A stretch of 64,000 nucleotides of DNA from Deinococcus depolymerans (GCF_039522025.1 NZ_BAAADB010000021.1:57092-121091); one strand, 5' to 3'; positions 9,189 through 19,171 are shown, counted from the stretch's first letter. Numbers and translations: made by a program. Notes: generated by a model from the sequence alone, not told the origin.

Positions 9189-10733
9189 ATGTCCTTCCTC
9201 CCCTCCATCCCATTCCGGTCGGCCCTGCTGATCACGCTGGCTCTGCTCGGCGCTGGGACGGTCCGTGCCGGGGAGATCCGTAACACCGCCACCCTGCGCG
9301 TCAGCGCGCCCGGCGGCACCCCGGTCCTGATTCCGTCGAACACCGTCACGCTGCGCGGACTGGAAGCCTGCACGCCCAGCGTCACGCCCGACGGACAGGG
9401 CGGGGCGCCCTCGCGGGTGATCCGCAGCGCCGCGCCCGGCACCATCCTGATTCCCTACACCGTCAGCGTGAGCGGCGACCAGGGTGGCCCCGTCACCCTG
9501 CAGGCCAGCCTGCTCGAGGCTGTGGACGGCGTGCAGGTGCGCGTGCAGGACAGCGCCGCCGCCGACGCCCGCGAACTGACCACCCTGACCCTGAACCCCG
9601 GCCAGTCGCGGGACGTGACGGTCGCGGTGACCGTGACCCGCGCCCTGAACGCCACGCTGAACGTGAACCTCGCCGCGACCTGCGGCGCGCGCAGCGACCG
9701 CGTGAACGTCACGCAGGTGCAGCTGCAGCCGGAAGTGGCGCTGCTGCTCGGCCACAGCGTCACCCCGGCCGCCACGCAGCCCGGCGACGAACCCACCTTC
9801 ACCCTGACCCTGCCGCTCAGCGGACCGGACGGCGGGTCACCCACCCTGACCGTCACGCTGCCCGCCGGCCTGAACTTCATCCCGGACAGCGCGCAGCGCG
9901 GCGCCCAGCCGGTCCCCGCGACCGTCAGCGCCGACGGGCGGCAGGTCACGTTCACGCCCGGAGCGGTCCCGGCCGGGCAGACCCTGACCGTCACCTACCG
10001 CGCCCGCGTCGGCGTGGACGCCGTCGGCAGCTCCGGCGGCGACCAGGACCTGACGGCCGTCGGGGTGGCCAGCCTGACCGGCCCGGACGGCCGGACCACC
10101 CGCAGCAACGAGGCCGCCGCCACCGTGCGCGTCACGCCCGGCGTGTTCGACCGCCGCGCCACCCTGGTCGGCGAGGTGTTCCTGGACCTGAACGGCAACG
10201 GCCGCCGCGACCCGCAGGACTCCCCGCTGGCCGGCGCGCGCGTGCTGCTCGCCAGCGGCGTGCAGGGCGTGACCGACGAGATGGGCCGCTACGCCCTGCG
10301 GAACCTGGTGCCCGGCCCCTGGCTGGTCACGCTCGACCGCGACACCGCGCCCTTCGCGCCCGTGCCGGGCTTCGGGCCGCGCGTGGTGGACGTGTTCGCG
10401 CTGACCCGCGTGGACTTCGCGCTGCAGCAGCCCAGCGCCGTGACCGGCAGCGACCTGCCGGGCGGGGCCTCCCCCAGCCTCACCACCGTGCGCAGGGGAC
10501 CGCTGCTGATCACGCGCCGCGTGACGGCCACCGCGGCGGGCGGCAGCGTCGTGACCCTGACCGTCAGCAGCGCCCGGCCCGTTCAGGACGTGGTCGTCAC
10601 CGACCGCGCCAGTCAGGACAGCGAGGAACGCGCCTTCAACCTCGGGGCCCTGACGGATCCCGTTACACTGCAGTACCTTACCCTCACACCGGCCGGTTCG
10701 AACGACCCGGACGTGCTCTGGAGAGAACCATGA
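9189..10733 (+). CDS. Secreted DUF11/SdrD-B-like surface protein
   Basis: This 514-residue protein begins 6 bp after the previous stop. A signal peptide (ends LLGAGTVRAG) leads into two or three DUF11-like beta domains. A carboxypeptidase-regulatory or SdrD-B-like fold follows at about residues 330-390, recognisable by GEVFLDLNGNGRRDPQDSPL, a calcium-binding style loop, and the phrase DEMGRYALRNLVPG. The last part returns to DUF11-like sequence (DVVVTDRASQD). There is no sortase motif, as expected outside Firmicutes. The ATGA overlap with the next gene indicates coupled translation, so the products probably act in one assembly. Confidence 0.8.
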   Translation: MSFLPSIPFRSALLITLALLGAGTVRAGEIRNTATLRVSAPGGTPVLIPSNTVTLRGLEACTPSVTPDGQGGAPSRVIRSAAPGTILIPYTVSVSGDQGGPVTLQASLLEAVDGVQVRVQDSAAADARELTTLTLNPGQSRDVTVAVTVTRALNATLNVNLAATCGARSDRVNVTQVQLQPEVALLLGHSVTPAATQPGDEPTFTLTLPLSGPDGGSPTLTVTLPAGLNFIPDSAQRGAQPVPATVSADGRQVTFTPGAVPAGQTLTVTYRARVGVDAVGSSGGDQDLTAVGVASLTGPDGRTTRSNEAAATVRVTPGVFDRRATLVGEVFLDLNGNGRRDPQDSPLAGARVLLASGVQGVTDEMGRYALRNLVPGPWLVTLDRDTAPFAPVPGFGPRVVDVFALTRVDFALQQPSAVTGSDLPGGASPSLTTVRRGPLLITRRVTATAAGGSVVTLTVSSARPVQDVVVTDRASQDSEERAFNLGALTDPVTLQYLTLTPAGSNDPDVLWREP

Positions 10734-13700
10734 AGGTCCCCCTCACACCTTCTTCACGCCCCCCCGTCGCCACGCCGCCCCCACCCTCCGGCCGCCTGCC
10801 GCGCCTGCTGGCGCTCGGCGCCCTGCTGCTCAGCGGGGCCCAGGCGGCCCCCGTGATCCTGCGCGCCACCCTGAGCAGCCCCGACGGAACCGCCGTCGCG
10901 GCCAGCGTCGAACTGCGCGGCGCCGCCCTCCCGGGCGGCGTTCAGCAGCTGCGCCTGCCGGTCGGCGGGACGCTGCTGGACCTGCCCGAAGGCAGCTACA
11001 CGCTGCGCCTGAACGGCACCGGCGCCCGTCTGGAACAGAGCCGCCTGGACGTGGGTCCCGGCGGCGCCGACCTCACGCTCACGGTGCAGCCGGACGTGAC
11101 AGCCACGCTGGACCTCCCGGCGTCCGCGGCGGTCGGCAGCACCGTCACCGCCCGCCTGACCCTGCGCAGCGCCTACAGCGAGCCGCTGACCTTCACGCCG
11201 GACCTCAGCTTCGACGAGGGCCTGGTGCCGCTGGGCACCACCAACCTCACCCGGACCGTCCCGGCCGGCGGCAGCGTCACCACCGAGCTTCCGGTGCTCG
11301 TCGGCAGCGCCGGGCCGCTGGACGTGCGGGTCACGCTGCCGGGCCTGGACACCCCGGTCACCGCGCAGGTGCAGGGCACGCAGCCCGACCGGCTGACCGT
11401 GACCGTCACCCCGGACCTGGAGGTGGCGGGCCGGGCGACCCTGACGGTCGAGAATCCCGGCGCGCCCCTGACCGTCCCCGTCTCCCTGAGCGGCGCGGGC
11501 GTGACCGGCCTGCGCCTGAGCGAGAACGGCCAGCCGGTCAGCACCCTCACGCTGGACAGCGGTGAGAGCCGCGTCCTGACCCTGAGCGGTGACGTGCAGG
11601 GCCCGGACGCCGCCGCGACCGTCACGCTCGGCAGCAGCGTGACCCGCGTGCCGCTCACGGCGGTCCTGCCGGACCTGCGTGCGGCGCTGAGCGTCAGCCC
11701 CCCCGACCCGCTGCCCGGCGAGACCGTGACCGTCACCCTGGACGTCCGCAACGCCGGCGCGGCCGCCGCGGGCGGCGACCTGAGCGTGCAGTGGCCCGCC
11801 TGGCTGACCCCGCAGGACGCGCCGGCCGGCCCGCTGACCGTCGCCGCCGGGGAGGGCGCGCAGCGTCAGTGGACGGCCCGCGTGGCCTTCGGCGCACCCG
11901 AGACCGGCACCGTGCAGGTGCGCGGCGCGGGCGACCTGTCCGCGCTGCGTCTGGGCGCCCCGGTACGCCGCACGCTGCTGGGCCTGCGGGTCCTGCCGGC
12001 CCCCGCGCAGGAGGCCGGTTCCGGCGCGGAACTGCCGGTCTTCGTGCAGAACCCCACCGGACGGCCCGTCACGGTCCGGCTGGGAAACGTCGCCAGCCCG
12101 CCCTCCGTGGTGGTTCAGCCGCCACGCGTTCCCATCCGACCGGAAGCGGACGGCGCGCCCCCCGCCCCGAAAGAAGACACCCCCGCCGAACCCGAGGACA
12201 CGCGCCCGCTGCTGACCCTCTCCCCCTACAGCAGCGGCGTCACCCGCATTCCCTTCACCACCGACGAGGAGGGCGTCACGACCCTGACCGTCACGCCCGA
12301 GGTGGATGGCGCGGTCGTGGGCGCACCGCAGAGCGGCCCGCTGACCTTCACGGCGCGGCCGCTCGCCAGCCGCTCGACCGTGATCACCCTGCCGTTCAGC
12401 GTGCGCGGCCTGACCACCGGCTCCCTGCTGGCCGCGCACCTGCCGCCGGAAGGCGCGGCGTACCGCGCCGGCAGCAGCGCGCTGCGCGTGGCCGGGCAGG
12501 TCCGGCCCCTGCCCGACCCGCGCGTGGGCGAGGGCGGCCGCCTGTACTGGACCCTGCCCGCCGGCACGGCCGAGGGCAGCCTCACCTACACCGTCGCGCA
12601 CGTCGGCGTGATCGGCAGCCCCGAACCGCTGGGCCTGAGCGCCCGCGTGGGCGAACGCGACCTGATCCTGTCCGGCAGCGTGGACGCCGCCGACGCCGCG
12701 CGCGCCACGACCCTGAGCGCCACCGAACGCGACGGCCTGATCCGCTCGCCGCGCGACGGCGTGATCCTCGCCGAGGGCGCCCGCACCAACGTCACCCTCG
12801 AAGGCCCGGCGGACGTGCCCGTCACGCTGAAGGTGAACGGCCAGGTCATCCCGGAAGCGCTGCTCGGCGAGGCCGGGCAGGCGCAGGGCATCTCCCGGCT
12901 GGTGTACATCGGCCTGCCCCTCACGGTGGGGGAGAACCTGATCGAGGCGAGCTTCGGGCAGCAGAGCGACCGCGTGCGCGTCCGCGTGCCCGGCCAGGCC
13001 GAGCGGCTGGACCTGACCCTCGACAGCGGCGTCACCGCCGACGGCAGCAGCCCGGTGGCCCTCCTGGTCCGCACGGTGGACGCCCAGGGCCTCCCCAGCG
13101 GGTCCGGGCAGGTCACGGTCTCCACCGACCTCGAACCGCTCGACCCGGACGCCGACCCGCAGACCGCCGGGTACCAGGTGAACCTGAGTGGCGGCGTGGC
13201 GCGCGTGCGCCTTGAACCCATCAGCAGCGCCCGCACCGTGAACGTGCAGGCCGCGCTGGGCAACCTGCGCGCCACCCGCGCCCTGTTCGTGGACGTTCCC
13301 AACGAGACCCTGGTCACCTACCAGGCCAGCGCCGGGCTGCGCTACTCGCCGGCCGGCGGCCTGCGCTTCGAGGGGCAGGCGCGCGGGTACGCCGAGGTTC
13401 CGCTGCTCGGCGGGGCGCTGCAGGCGTCGGGCGACACCGCCGGACTGCCCGGCGTGACCTCCGCCGCGACCGTCGGGAAACGCTTCGCGCTGACCGGCAG
13501 CGGCAGCGAGTCCCGCACCAACCTCAGCAGCGACCTGGGCTTCGCGTTCCGCTACGAGCGGCGCGACCTGAGCCTGGGCTACTACGACGGCGCGCTGGCC
13601 CTGCCGCCGCTGTCCACCCTGCCGCGCGCCAGTGCGCTGCGCGGCGAACTCCGCGCCGGTCCCTGGAGCGTGCGCGGACTGGTGGCCCGCACGCCCACCG

Positions 13701-15487
13701 GGAGCGTCACGGACCTGATCCAGCCGGACGGAGGGCGCAGTTACCTGCTGTCGCGCTCGCCACGCACCGGCAGCGAGCGCGTCACGCTGATCAGCGGCGC
13801 GACCCAGCAGGTGCTGCAGGCCGGCCGTGACTACCAGCTCGACGCCCTCGGCGGCCGCCTGACCCTCGCGGCGCCGCTGGGCCTGTACGGCCCGGACTTC
13901 CAGCCGCAGCAGCTGTCCGTGAGTTACGTGCCGGACGGCAGCGACGCCCGCGAACTCACGCTGGGCGCCGGCCTGAGCTACGCGCAGGGCCCCTGGACCG
14001 TGGACGGCGGCGTGGCCCGCACCGGCGCGGACTTCCGGTACGGCGCGCAGGTGCAGTACCGCACGCTGCCGCTCACGGTCCTCGCCTCGTACCTGCGCGA
14101 CCCGGGCACGCACCCGCAGGGGCGGTTCGGGATCGACGCGCAGTACCACGAGGGACCGGTCACGGCCAGCGCCGCGTACACCTACGATCCCGGCGCGGCC
14201 AGTGAGGCCGCCGTCAGCGGCGTGGGCGAGGTCACCTACCGGCAACCGACGTTCGGCGTGAAACTGCAGCACCGCCTGCAGGCGGGCGACCAGCGGGTCA
14301 CGCTGACCGCCGACCGACCGCTCGACGCCCGCTGGACCGTCGGGGCCGGCGCGGAGATCGTGTGGCCCTCCGCCACGCAGGGCACCGGTCTGAACGGCGT
14401 GGTGCTGGCCCGCTACGCCCTGGACCGCACCAGCGCCGAACTGCAGCACTCGCAGCCGCTGCTGGGCAGCGGCCGCCCGCAGTCGCGCCTGAACGTCAAC
14501 TACCGCCTGAGCAGCACCGCCAGCCTGCTCGGGCGGGTGCAGCAGACCTGGGGAGACCAGGGCTCACTGATCGGCGAGGTGGGCGTGCAGCAGCAGCTGG
14601 GCAACGCGAACCTGAACGTGTCGTACCAGCTGCCCGGCGCGAGCGGACAGAGCAGCCGCGCCCGTTTCGGGGTGGACGTGCCGATCAACGTGACCGACCG
14701 CGTCAAGGCGAACGTCAGCGCGTCGGTCGCCCGTGAACTCGCCACCGGCCTGAACTCCGCGACCGGCGCGGTCGGCGTGCGGTACCTGGGCGAGACCTTC
14801 TCCGCGTCGCTCGGCGCCGACGCCACCCGCGGCACCGACACCCGCCTGACGGTCCGCGGCGGCGCGACCGGCACGCTCGGGCAGCACGTCCTGAGCGTGG
14901 ACGGCAGCGTGCAGGTCCTCCCGACCACCCAGGCGCAGATGACCTTCAGTCACGCCTGGCGCAACGACCGCCTCGCGCTGCTGCAGTACCACCGCCTGGG
15001 CAACACGGACGCCGGCAGTGTCGGCACGGTGTTCGAGGGAGAGATCGCCCTGGACGCGCAGGTGCCGCTGCGCCGCGCGCCGGACACCACGGACGCACCG
15101 GCCGGGGCTCCCGCCGGCACGCCCACGCCGGACGGCACCCCGGGCGCCGGGCAGAACGACGCCCCGGCCCGCCGCCTGTCCCTGCAACCCAGCTTCGCGT
15201 ACCGCGTGCCCGTCACGCAGCGTGAGAAGAGCACCTACCAGGGAGGCCTGAGCGTCACCCTGCCCATCACCGACCGCCTGAGCGCCGGCCTGAACACCTA
15301 CCTGATCTCGCAGCCGGGCCTGAACGCCCTGAACCTCACCTACGGCGCGGACCTGCGCTACCGGGTCAACGACGGCCTGCGCCTCGTGGCCGGGTACACC
15401 GCGGGCGCGACCGGCACCACCGCCGGACTCACCCCCGGCGCGAACCCCGGCGTGTTCCTGCGCGCCGACCTGTCTGGAGGCCGCTGA
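10730..15487 (+). CDS. Giant envelope protein: beta-sandwich domains plus predicted outer-membrane barrel
   Basis: The 1585-residue protein has an N-terminal signal sequence and roughly 850 residues of DUF11/Ig-like beta domains, including a Pro/Glu-rich spacer (about residues 465-495). Its C-terminal 700 residues alternate polar and hydrophobic positions with many aromatic girdle residues (for example GAQVQYRTLPLTVLASYLRD). I read this region as a transmembrane beta-barrel of 20 or more strands. The chain ends in ADLSGGR rather than a terminal Phe. Homology was not checked. It could anchor or export the neighbouring secreted proteins through the outer membrane; that role is inference. Start and stop overlap both neighbours. 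Confidence 0.7.
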   Translation: MKVPLTPSSRPPVATPPPPSGRLPRLLALGALLLSGAQAAPVILRATLSSPDGTAVAASVELRGAALPGGVQQLRLPVGGTLLDLPEGSYTLRLNGTGARLEQSRLDVGPGGADLTLTVQPDVTATLDLPASAAVGSTVTARLTLRSAYSEPLTFTPDLSFDEGLVPLGTTNLTRTVPAGGSVTTELPVLVGSAGPLDVRVTLPGLDTPVTAQVQGTQPDRLTVTVTPDLEVAGRATLTVENPGAPLTVPVSLSGAGVTGLRLSENGQPVSTLTLDSGESRVLTLSGDVQGPDAAATVTLGSSVTRVPLTAVLPDLRAALSVSPPDPLPGETVTVTLDVRNAGAAAAGGDLSVQWPAWLTPQDAPAGPLTVAAGEGAQRQWTARVAFGAPETGTVQVRGAGDLSALRLGAPVRRTLLGLRVLPAPAQEAGSGAELPVFVQNPTGRPVTVRLGNVASPPSVVVQPPRVPIRPEADGAPPAPKEDTPAEPEDTRPLLTLSPYSSGVTRIPFTTDEEGVTTLTVTPEVDGAVVGAPQSGPLTFTARPLASRSTVITLPFSVRGLTTGSLLAAHLPPEGAAYRAGSSALRVAGQVRPLPDPRVGEGGRLYWTLPAGTAEGSLTYTVAHVGVIGSPEPLGLSARVGERDLILSGSVDAADAARATTLSATERDGLIRSPRDGVILAEGARTNVTLEGPADVPVTLKVNGQVIPEALLGEAGQAQGISRLVYIGLPLTVGENLIEASFGQQSDRVRVRVPGQAERLDLTLDSGVTADGSSPVALLVRTVDAQGLPSGSGQVTVSTDLEPLDPDADPQTAGYQVNLSGGVARVRLEPISSARTVNVQAALGNLRATRALFVDVPNETLVTYQASAGLRYSPAGGLRFEGQARGYAEVPLLGGALQASGDTAGLPGVTSAATVGKRFALTGSGSESRTNLSSDLGFAFRYERRDLSLGYYDGALALPPLSTLPRASALRGELRAGPWSVRGLVARTPTGSVTDLIQPDGGRSYLLSRSPRTGSERVTLISGATQQVLQAGRDYQLDALGGRLTLAAPLGLYGPDFQPQQLSVSYVPDGSDARELTLGAGLSYAQGPWTVDGGVARTGADFRYGAQVQYRTLPLTVLASYLRDPGTHPQGRFGIDAQYHEGPVTASAAYTYDPGAASEAAVSGVGEVTYRQPTFGVKLQHRLQAGDQRVTLTADRPLDARWTVGAGAEIVWPSATQGTGLNGVVLARYALDRTSAELQHSQPLLGSGRPQSRLNVNYRLSSTASLLGRVQQTWGDQGSLIGEVGVQQQLGNANLNVSYQLPGASGQSSRARFGVDVPINVTDRVKANVSASVARELATGLNSATGAVGVRYLGETFSASLGADATRGTDTRLTVRGGATGTLGQHVLSVDGSVQVLPTTQAQMTFSHAWRNDRLALLQYHRLGNTDAGSVGTVFEGEIALDAQVPLRRAPDTTDAPAGAPAGTPTPDGTPGAGQNDAPARRLSLQPSFAYRVPVTQREKSTYQGGLSVTLPITDRLSAGLNTYLISQPGLNALNLTYGADLRYRVNDGLRLVAGYTAGATGTTAGLTPGANPGVFLRADLSGGR

Positions 15488-18339
15488 TGCCCCGAATGAA
15501 CCGACCGAACCGGGTCACGCACTGGCTGTCCCACCTGACGCTGCTGCTGACCCTCCTGATCACCACCTGGACCGGAGCCGCCCAGGCCGGGTCCTGCGCG
15601 GCCGTGGCCTGCGTCGCCGCCGGCCCGCGCCTGCTGAGCGTGGATTCGCAGCGCAGCGTGATCCTGAACGCCCTGTTCCAGGGTCTGCTGGGCGGCGGGT
15701 CCCTGAACCTGAGCGCCGCGGACTGGAACGCCATCGCCAACGCGGACGTGAACCTCGGCCTGTTCCTCGACGCCCTGCAGGCCGGCGCCGGCGTCGGCAC
15801 CACCCGGGAAGCGCTGGACGCGGACGTGACGGTCCTGAAGGTGCTGGACGTGGCCGCCCAGGCGGCCCAGACCTCCGGAAACACGGCCGCCGTGAACGCC
15901 CTGAACCTGCTGCGCCCCGCGGTGTCCGGCCTGAACGGCACCATCCGGCTGGGTGACCTGCTGAAACTGGAGGGCAACAGCGCCGCGTTCCTGACCTCGC
16001 AGGTGAACCTGCTGAACCTGCTGACCGGCAGCGCGCAGCTGTTCAACTACCGCAACGCCCTGACCACCCCCACGCCCGTGACCCTCAACCCGGTGGGCGT
16101 GAACCTGTCGGGCCTGGGGCTGGGCGTGAACACGGTCACGCCGACCGTGAAGGTGTACCTGCAGGTCATCGAACCGCCGGTGTACCGCTGCGGCCCGCAG
16201 GGCACGCAGTTCAACACGGCCGCCATCCGCGCGAAACTGAACGTGGACCTGGGCGGCACGCAGCTGAACGTGCTGGGCGTGGCCGGCGCGAAACTCACGC
16301 TGACCACCCTGGACCTGTACCTGGAAGTCGCCAAGGCCAGCGGCACCATCGGCACCATCGACGCGGTCACCCGCGCCCTGAGCCTGGACGCGCAGCCCGG
16401 CGTGGCGCAGCTGGGCCTGGGGCAGATCAGCGACAGCGTGTTCTTCAACCGTTCGGTCGCCAATCCCTTCGCGTCGCTCACGCAGGCGATCATCGGCACG
16501 GTGGACCTGAGCGTGCGGGTCACCCCCCTGCTGGAAGTTCCGATCGTGCTGAACGTGAAGGCCAAGGCCTTCGCGGACGGCACCTACCCGCTGGCGACCG
16601 TCAGCGCCGCTCCCCCCTACCCGCGGACGTACACGGTGGGCAGCAGCAGCGCCGCCGTCGGCACGCTGGTCGGCACGCTGCTGACCAGCCTGGGCACGCC
16701 CGGCAACCTCACCCTGGAACTCCGGGACCCCGCGCCGCTGGTCCCGACCGCGCTGCTGACCAGCACCATCACCTCGGTCACGTCCGGCGTGCTCTCCACC
16801 CTGGGGGCCGCGCTGCAACCCATCCTGGAAACCGTGCTGATGGCGACGGTGGATCAGGTGCTGCGCCTGCTGGGCATCGGCATCGGCGAGGCCGTGTTCA
16901 CGGTCGGCGGCGCCGGGAACGTCTGCACGGTCACCGGCGTGCTGTACCACGACCGGCAACCCGACGGCACCCTCAACGCCGAGGACTGGGACGGCCCGGC
17001 CTCCTTCGTGAACGCCGTGACAGGCGGCCGCGTGCAGGGCTCGGCGGGCGTCCCGGCCGGCCCCGGCCGCTTCACGCTGGCCCTGGCCGAGGGCACCTAC
17101 ACCCTGTCGGTGGCCCGCAGCGCCGCGGCCACCACCGCCGAGAAACCCGCCGGTTTCGTGTTCGTGAATCCGGTCAGCGGCACCAGCACCGTGACCATCA
17201 CGGCCGCCAGCACCTCGGTCCCCGAGCAGACGTTCGGCCTGTTCCGCGGTGACCGCCTGAGCGGCGAGGTCTTCCGGGACGACGGACGCGGCCCCGGCGG
17301 CGCCGCGCACGACGTCGCCCGGCAGGGCGCCGAGACGGTCCTGGCCGCGCGCACCCTGACCGTCAGCGGCACACGGGCGGGCGCGGCGGTCTCCCGCAGC
17401 GCCGTGACCGGCACCGACGGCACGTACACCCTGTTCGTACCGGGCGACTGGTCCGGCCTGACCCTGCGCACCGACCTGAGTGCCACCGAGACCCTGACCG
17501 GCCTGCGCCTGAACGGCGCGGCCACCCTGGCCGGCGACGTGAGCGACCCCGCCGTGCGGGAGTACGCGCTGCCCGCCCCCAGCGGCGCGGACCAGACCCT
17601 GAACGCCGGCCTGACCGGACGCGCCACGCTGAGCCCGGACCGCAGCGCGCGCGGCGAGGCGCCCCTGACCGTGCGTTACGCCCACACCTTCACGCCCGGC
17701 ACGACCGGCACGGTGTCGTTCGCCAAGAGCGGCCCCTTCAGCGGACAGGTGTACCTGGACCGCGACTGTGACGGCACGGTCACGCAGGCCGAACGGACGC
17801 CCGTGGGCAGCGTCACGGTGGACGACCGCTGGCCCCGCCTGCCGGACGGTCACCTCGCGGGCTGCGCGCTGGAGGTCCAGGTGACGGTTCCCGCCGGCAC
17901 GGCGGTCGGCACGGTGGAGACCGCGCTGGTCACCGCCAGCCTCACCTGGGCCAACCGGCCGGCGGTGCAGGACCTGGCGAGCGTGACGGACACGACCACC
18001 GTGACGGCCGGCGCGACGCTGGTCAAGACGGTGGAGAACCGCACGCGCGGCCTGGGCGTGGTCGCCTCGGCGGTGGACGCCCTGCCGGGCGACCGCCTGC
18101 GCTACTGCCTGAACGTGCGCAACCCCACGGCGGACGTCCTGACGGGCGTGACGGTCTCCGACGCGTTGCAGGGCGTGGCGGCGTACGTGCCGGGCACGCT
18201 GACCCTCGAGGGCGTGACGCTCAGCGACGCGCCTGACACCGACGCCGGCGAGATCGTGCTCCGGACCGTGACGGTGCGCCTGTTCGACCTGGCGGCCGGA
18301 GCGACGCAGCAGGTGTGTTTCGAGGTGCTGGTCCCCTGA
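15487..18339 (+). CDS. Secreted TadG-like/DUF11 surface protein
   Basis: The 950-residue protein starts in a TGATG overlap with the previous stop and has a signal peptide (ends GAAQAGS). Residues about 50-330 resemble the C-terminal domain of TadG-like pilus-assembly proteins. The run of LLGGGSLNLSAADWNAIANA, NVNLGLFLDALQAG, VTVLKVLDVAA, IRLGDLLKL and NLLNLLTGSAQL follows that domain in order. After this come carboxypeptidase-like beta domains (LSGEVFRDD) and a DUF11 unit near the end (RLRYCLNVRNPTADVLTGV). TadG proteins normally carry this domain behind a TadE/G membrane helix, which is replaced here by a Sec signal. The gene closes the operon and its stop abuts a hairpin repeat. Confidence 0.75.
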   Translation: MPRMNRPNRVTHWLSHLTLLLTLLITTWTGAAQAGSCAAVACVAAGPRLLSVDSQRSVILNALFQGLLGGGSLNLSAADWNAIANADVNLGLFLDALQAGAGVGTTREALDADVTVLKVLDVAAQAAQTSGNTAAVNALNLLRPAVSGLNGTIRLGDLLKLEGNSAAFLTSQVNLLNLLTGSAQLFNYRNALTTPTPVTLNPVGVNLSGLGLGVNTVTPTVKVYLQVIEPPVYRCGPQGTQFNTAAIRAKLNVDLGGTQLNVLGVAGAKLTLTTLDLYLEVAKASGTIGTIDAVTRALSLDAQPGVAQLGLGQISDSVFFNRSVANPFASLTQAIIGTVDLSVRVTPLLEVPIVLNVKAKAFADGTYPLATVSAAPPYPRTYTVGSSSAAVGTLVGTLLTSLGTPGNLTLELRDPAPLVPTALLTSTITSVTSGVLSTLGAALQPILETVLMATVDQVLRLLGIGIGEAVFTVGGAGNVCTVTGVLYHDRQPDGTLNAEDWDGPASFVNAVTGGRVQGSAGVPAGPGRFTLALAEGTYTLSVARSAAATTAEKPAGFVFVNPVSGTSTVTITAASTSVPEQTFGLFRGDRLSGEVFRDDGRGPGGAAHDVARQGAETVLAARTLTVSGTRAGAAVSRSAVTGTDGTYTLFVPGDWSGLTLRTDLSATETLTGLRLNGAATLAGDVSDPAVREYALPAPSGADQTLNAGLTGRATLSPDRSARGEAPLTVRYAHTFTPGTTGTVSFAKSGPFSGQVYLDRDCDGTVTQAERTPVGSVTVDDRWPRLPDGHLAGCALEVQVTVPAGTAVGTVETALVTASLTWANRPAVQDLASVTDTTTVTAGATLVKTVENRTRGLGVVASAVDALPGDRLRYCLNVRNPTADVLTGVTVSDALQGVAAYVPGTLTLEGVTLSDAPDTDAGEIVLRTVTVRLFDLAAGATQQVCFEVLVP

Positions 18340-18389
18340 TCCGGCTCCGGATTGAATGGTGTTGGCACCCCGTTCAACCGGAGTCCGTC
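18340..18389. repeat. Hairpin intergenic repeat, copy B (short form)
   Basis: This is a single hairpin of about 22 bp arms (CCGGCTCCGGATTGAATGG and its near complement CCCGTTCAACCGGAGTCCG). It begins directly after the TGA stop at 18337-18339. It corresponds to the left hairpin of the long copies only. With no T-tract on either strand it is not a standard intrinsic terminator, although it could still end transcription of the operon. Confidence 0.75.
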
Positions 18390-18526
18390 TGCCCCGCCGT
18401 GCGCGTCCGCGTGGGTCGCGCCGGCCGGGGGGCGCAGGAGGCCGGGACTGTCCGTGGGCCGGCGGGACTGCCCCCATCCGGGGTGAGGGACACCTGGAGG
18501 GGCGCCACTGACCTACCATGCAGTTC

Positions 18527-19171
18527 ATGCCGTCCGATCTCTTCTCCGCGTCTCTCACGGCACCCGACCTCCTTCCTTCCACGTCCCGCCCGGCCCGCCG
18601 GCCGGCCCTGCTCGAACAGGTCCTGCACAGTGACGACCTGAGCTACCGCGTGGCGCAGGCGGTGTCGGTCATTCACGCGCACCGGCAGCAGGGGCACTGG
18701 CTGCGGCTGCTGCTGTTGCCGGGCCCGGTCCCGGAGGTCGCGGCGCTGCTGGGCGAACGCCTGCACCGGCCGGGCGCGAGCGTGGGCCTGGGGTCGTCGC
18801 TGGGGCACGCGCAGCACCTGCTGGGACGCTGCGCCGCGCCGCTCGGCACGGATCCCGCCCCGCTGCACGCGCTGGTGGCGGCCGGCGGGGTGCTGGAAGT
18901 CATTCCGACCGGCGCGGAGGCGCAGGTGCTGACGCAGACGCAGGCGCTGGCCGCCGCGCTGGACGCGCAGCTGCGGGCGGCGCAGCCGGTCCCGGCCCGC
19001 GGGCTGTTCTCGTTCCGGCGGTCCCGCGCTCCCGCGGACGAGTCGGGCACGCAGGCGGAACTGGAGGTGCAGGGGCAGCTCCGGGCCCTGCGCGCCGCGC
19101 TGGGAGACCTGCAGGCCGTGGTGCTGCGGAGCACCAGCCTCGACTGGGATGACGTGCCGCTGCTGCCCTGA
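18527..19171 (+). CDS. Hypothetical protein
   Basis: I do not recognise this 214-residue protein. It is rich in Leu, Ala and Arg and has no signal peptide or membrane segment. An Arg/Pro stretch near residue 20 (STSRPARRPALLEQVLHSD) leads to a region that could be a small alpha/beta domain (WLRLLLLPGPVPEVAALLG ... GHAQHLLGRCAAPLG). A helical C-terminus follows. The start at 18527 is chosen because TACCAT, a TANNNT -10 box, lies 7 bp upstream, which predicts a leaderless transcript; an ATG at 18518 overlaps that box. Its stop directly precedes repeat copy C, and a diguanylate cyclase gene follows. Confidence 0.6.
   Translation: MPSDLFSASLTAPDLLPSTSRPARRPALLEQVLHSDDLSYRVAQAVSVIHAHRQQGHWLRLLLLPGPVPEVAALLGERLHRPGASVGLGSSLGHAQHLLGRCAAPLGTDPAPLHALVAAGGVLEVIPTGAEAQVLTQTQALAAALDAQLRAAQPVPARGLFSFRRSRAPADESGTQAELEVQGQLRALRAALGDLQAVVLRSTSLDWDDVPLLP

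Noticed and set aside
6447..9755. An 1102-codon open frame antisense to the DUF11 genes
   Set aside because: The product is a low-complexity Gly/Ala/Val/Asp/Arg string, and the sense frame has a signal peptide, Shine-Dalgarno and domain structure.
10754..14449. A 1231-codon open frame antisense to the giant envelope protein
   Set aside because: It is open only because of the third-position GC bias of the sense gene and has no domain features.
18340..18389. Hairpin after the surface-protein operon as a plain intrinsic terminator
   Set aside because: There is no T-tract, and the sequence belongs to the dispersed repeat family.
15358..18582. A 1074-codon open frame antisense to the TadG-like gene
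   Set aside because: Same GC-bias artefact; the sense gene has a signal peptide and overlaps its neighbour in the usual way.
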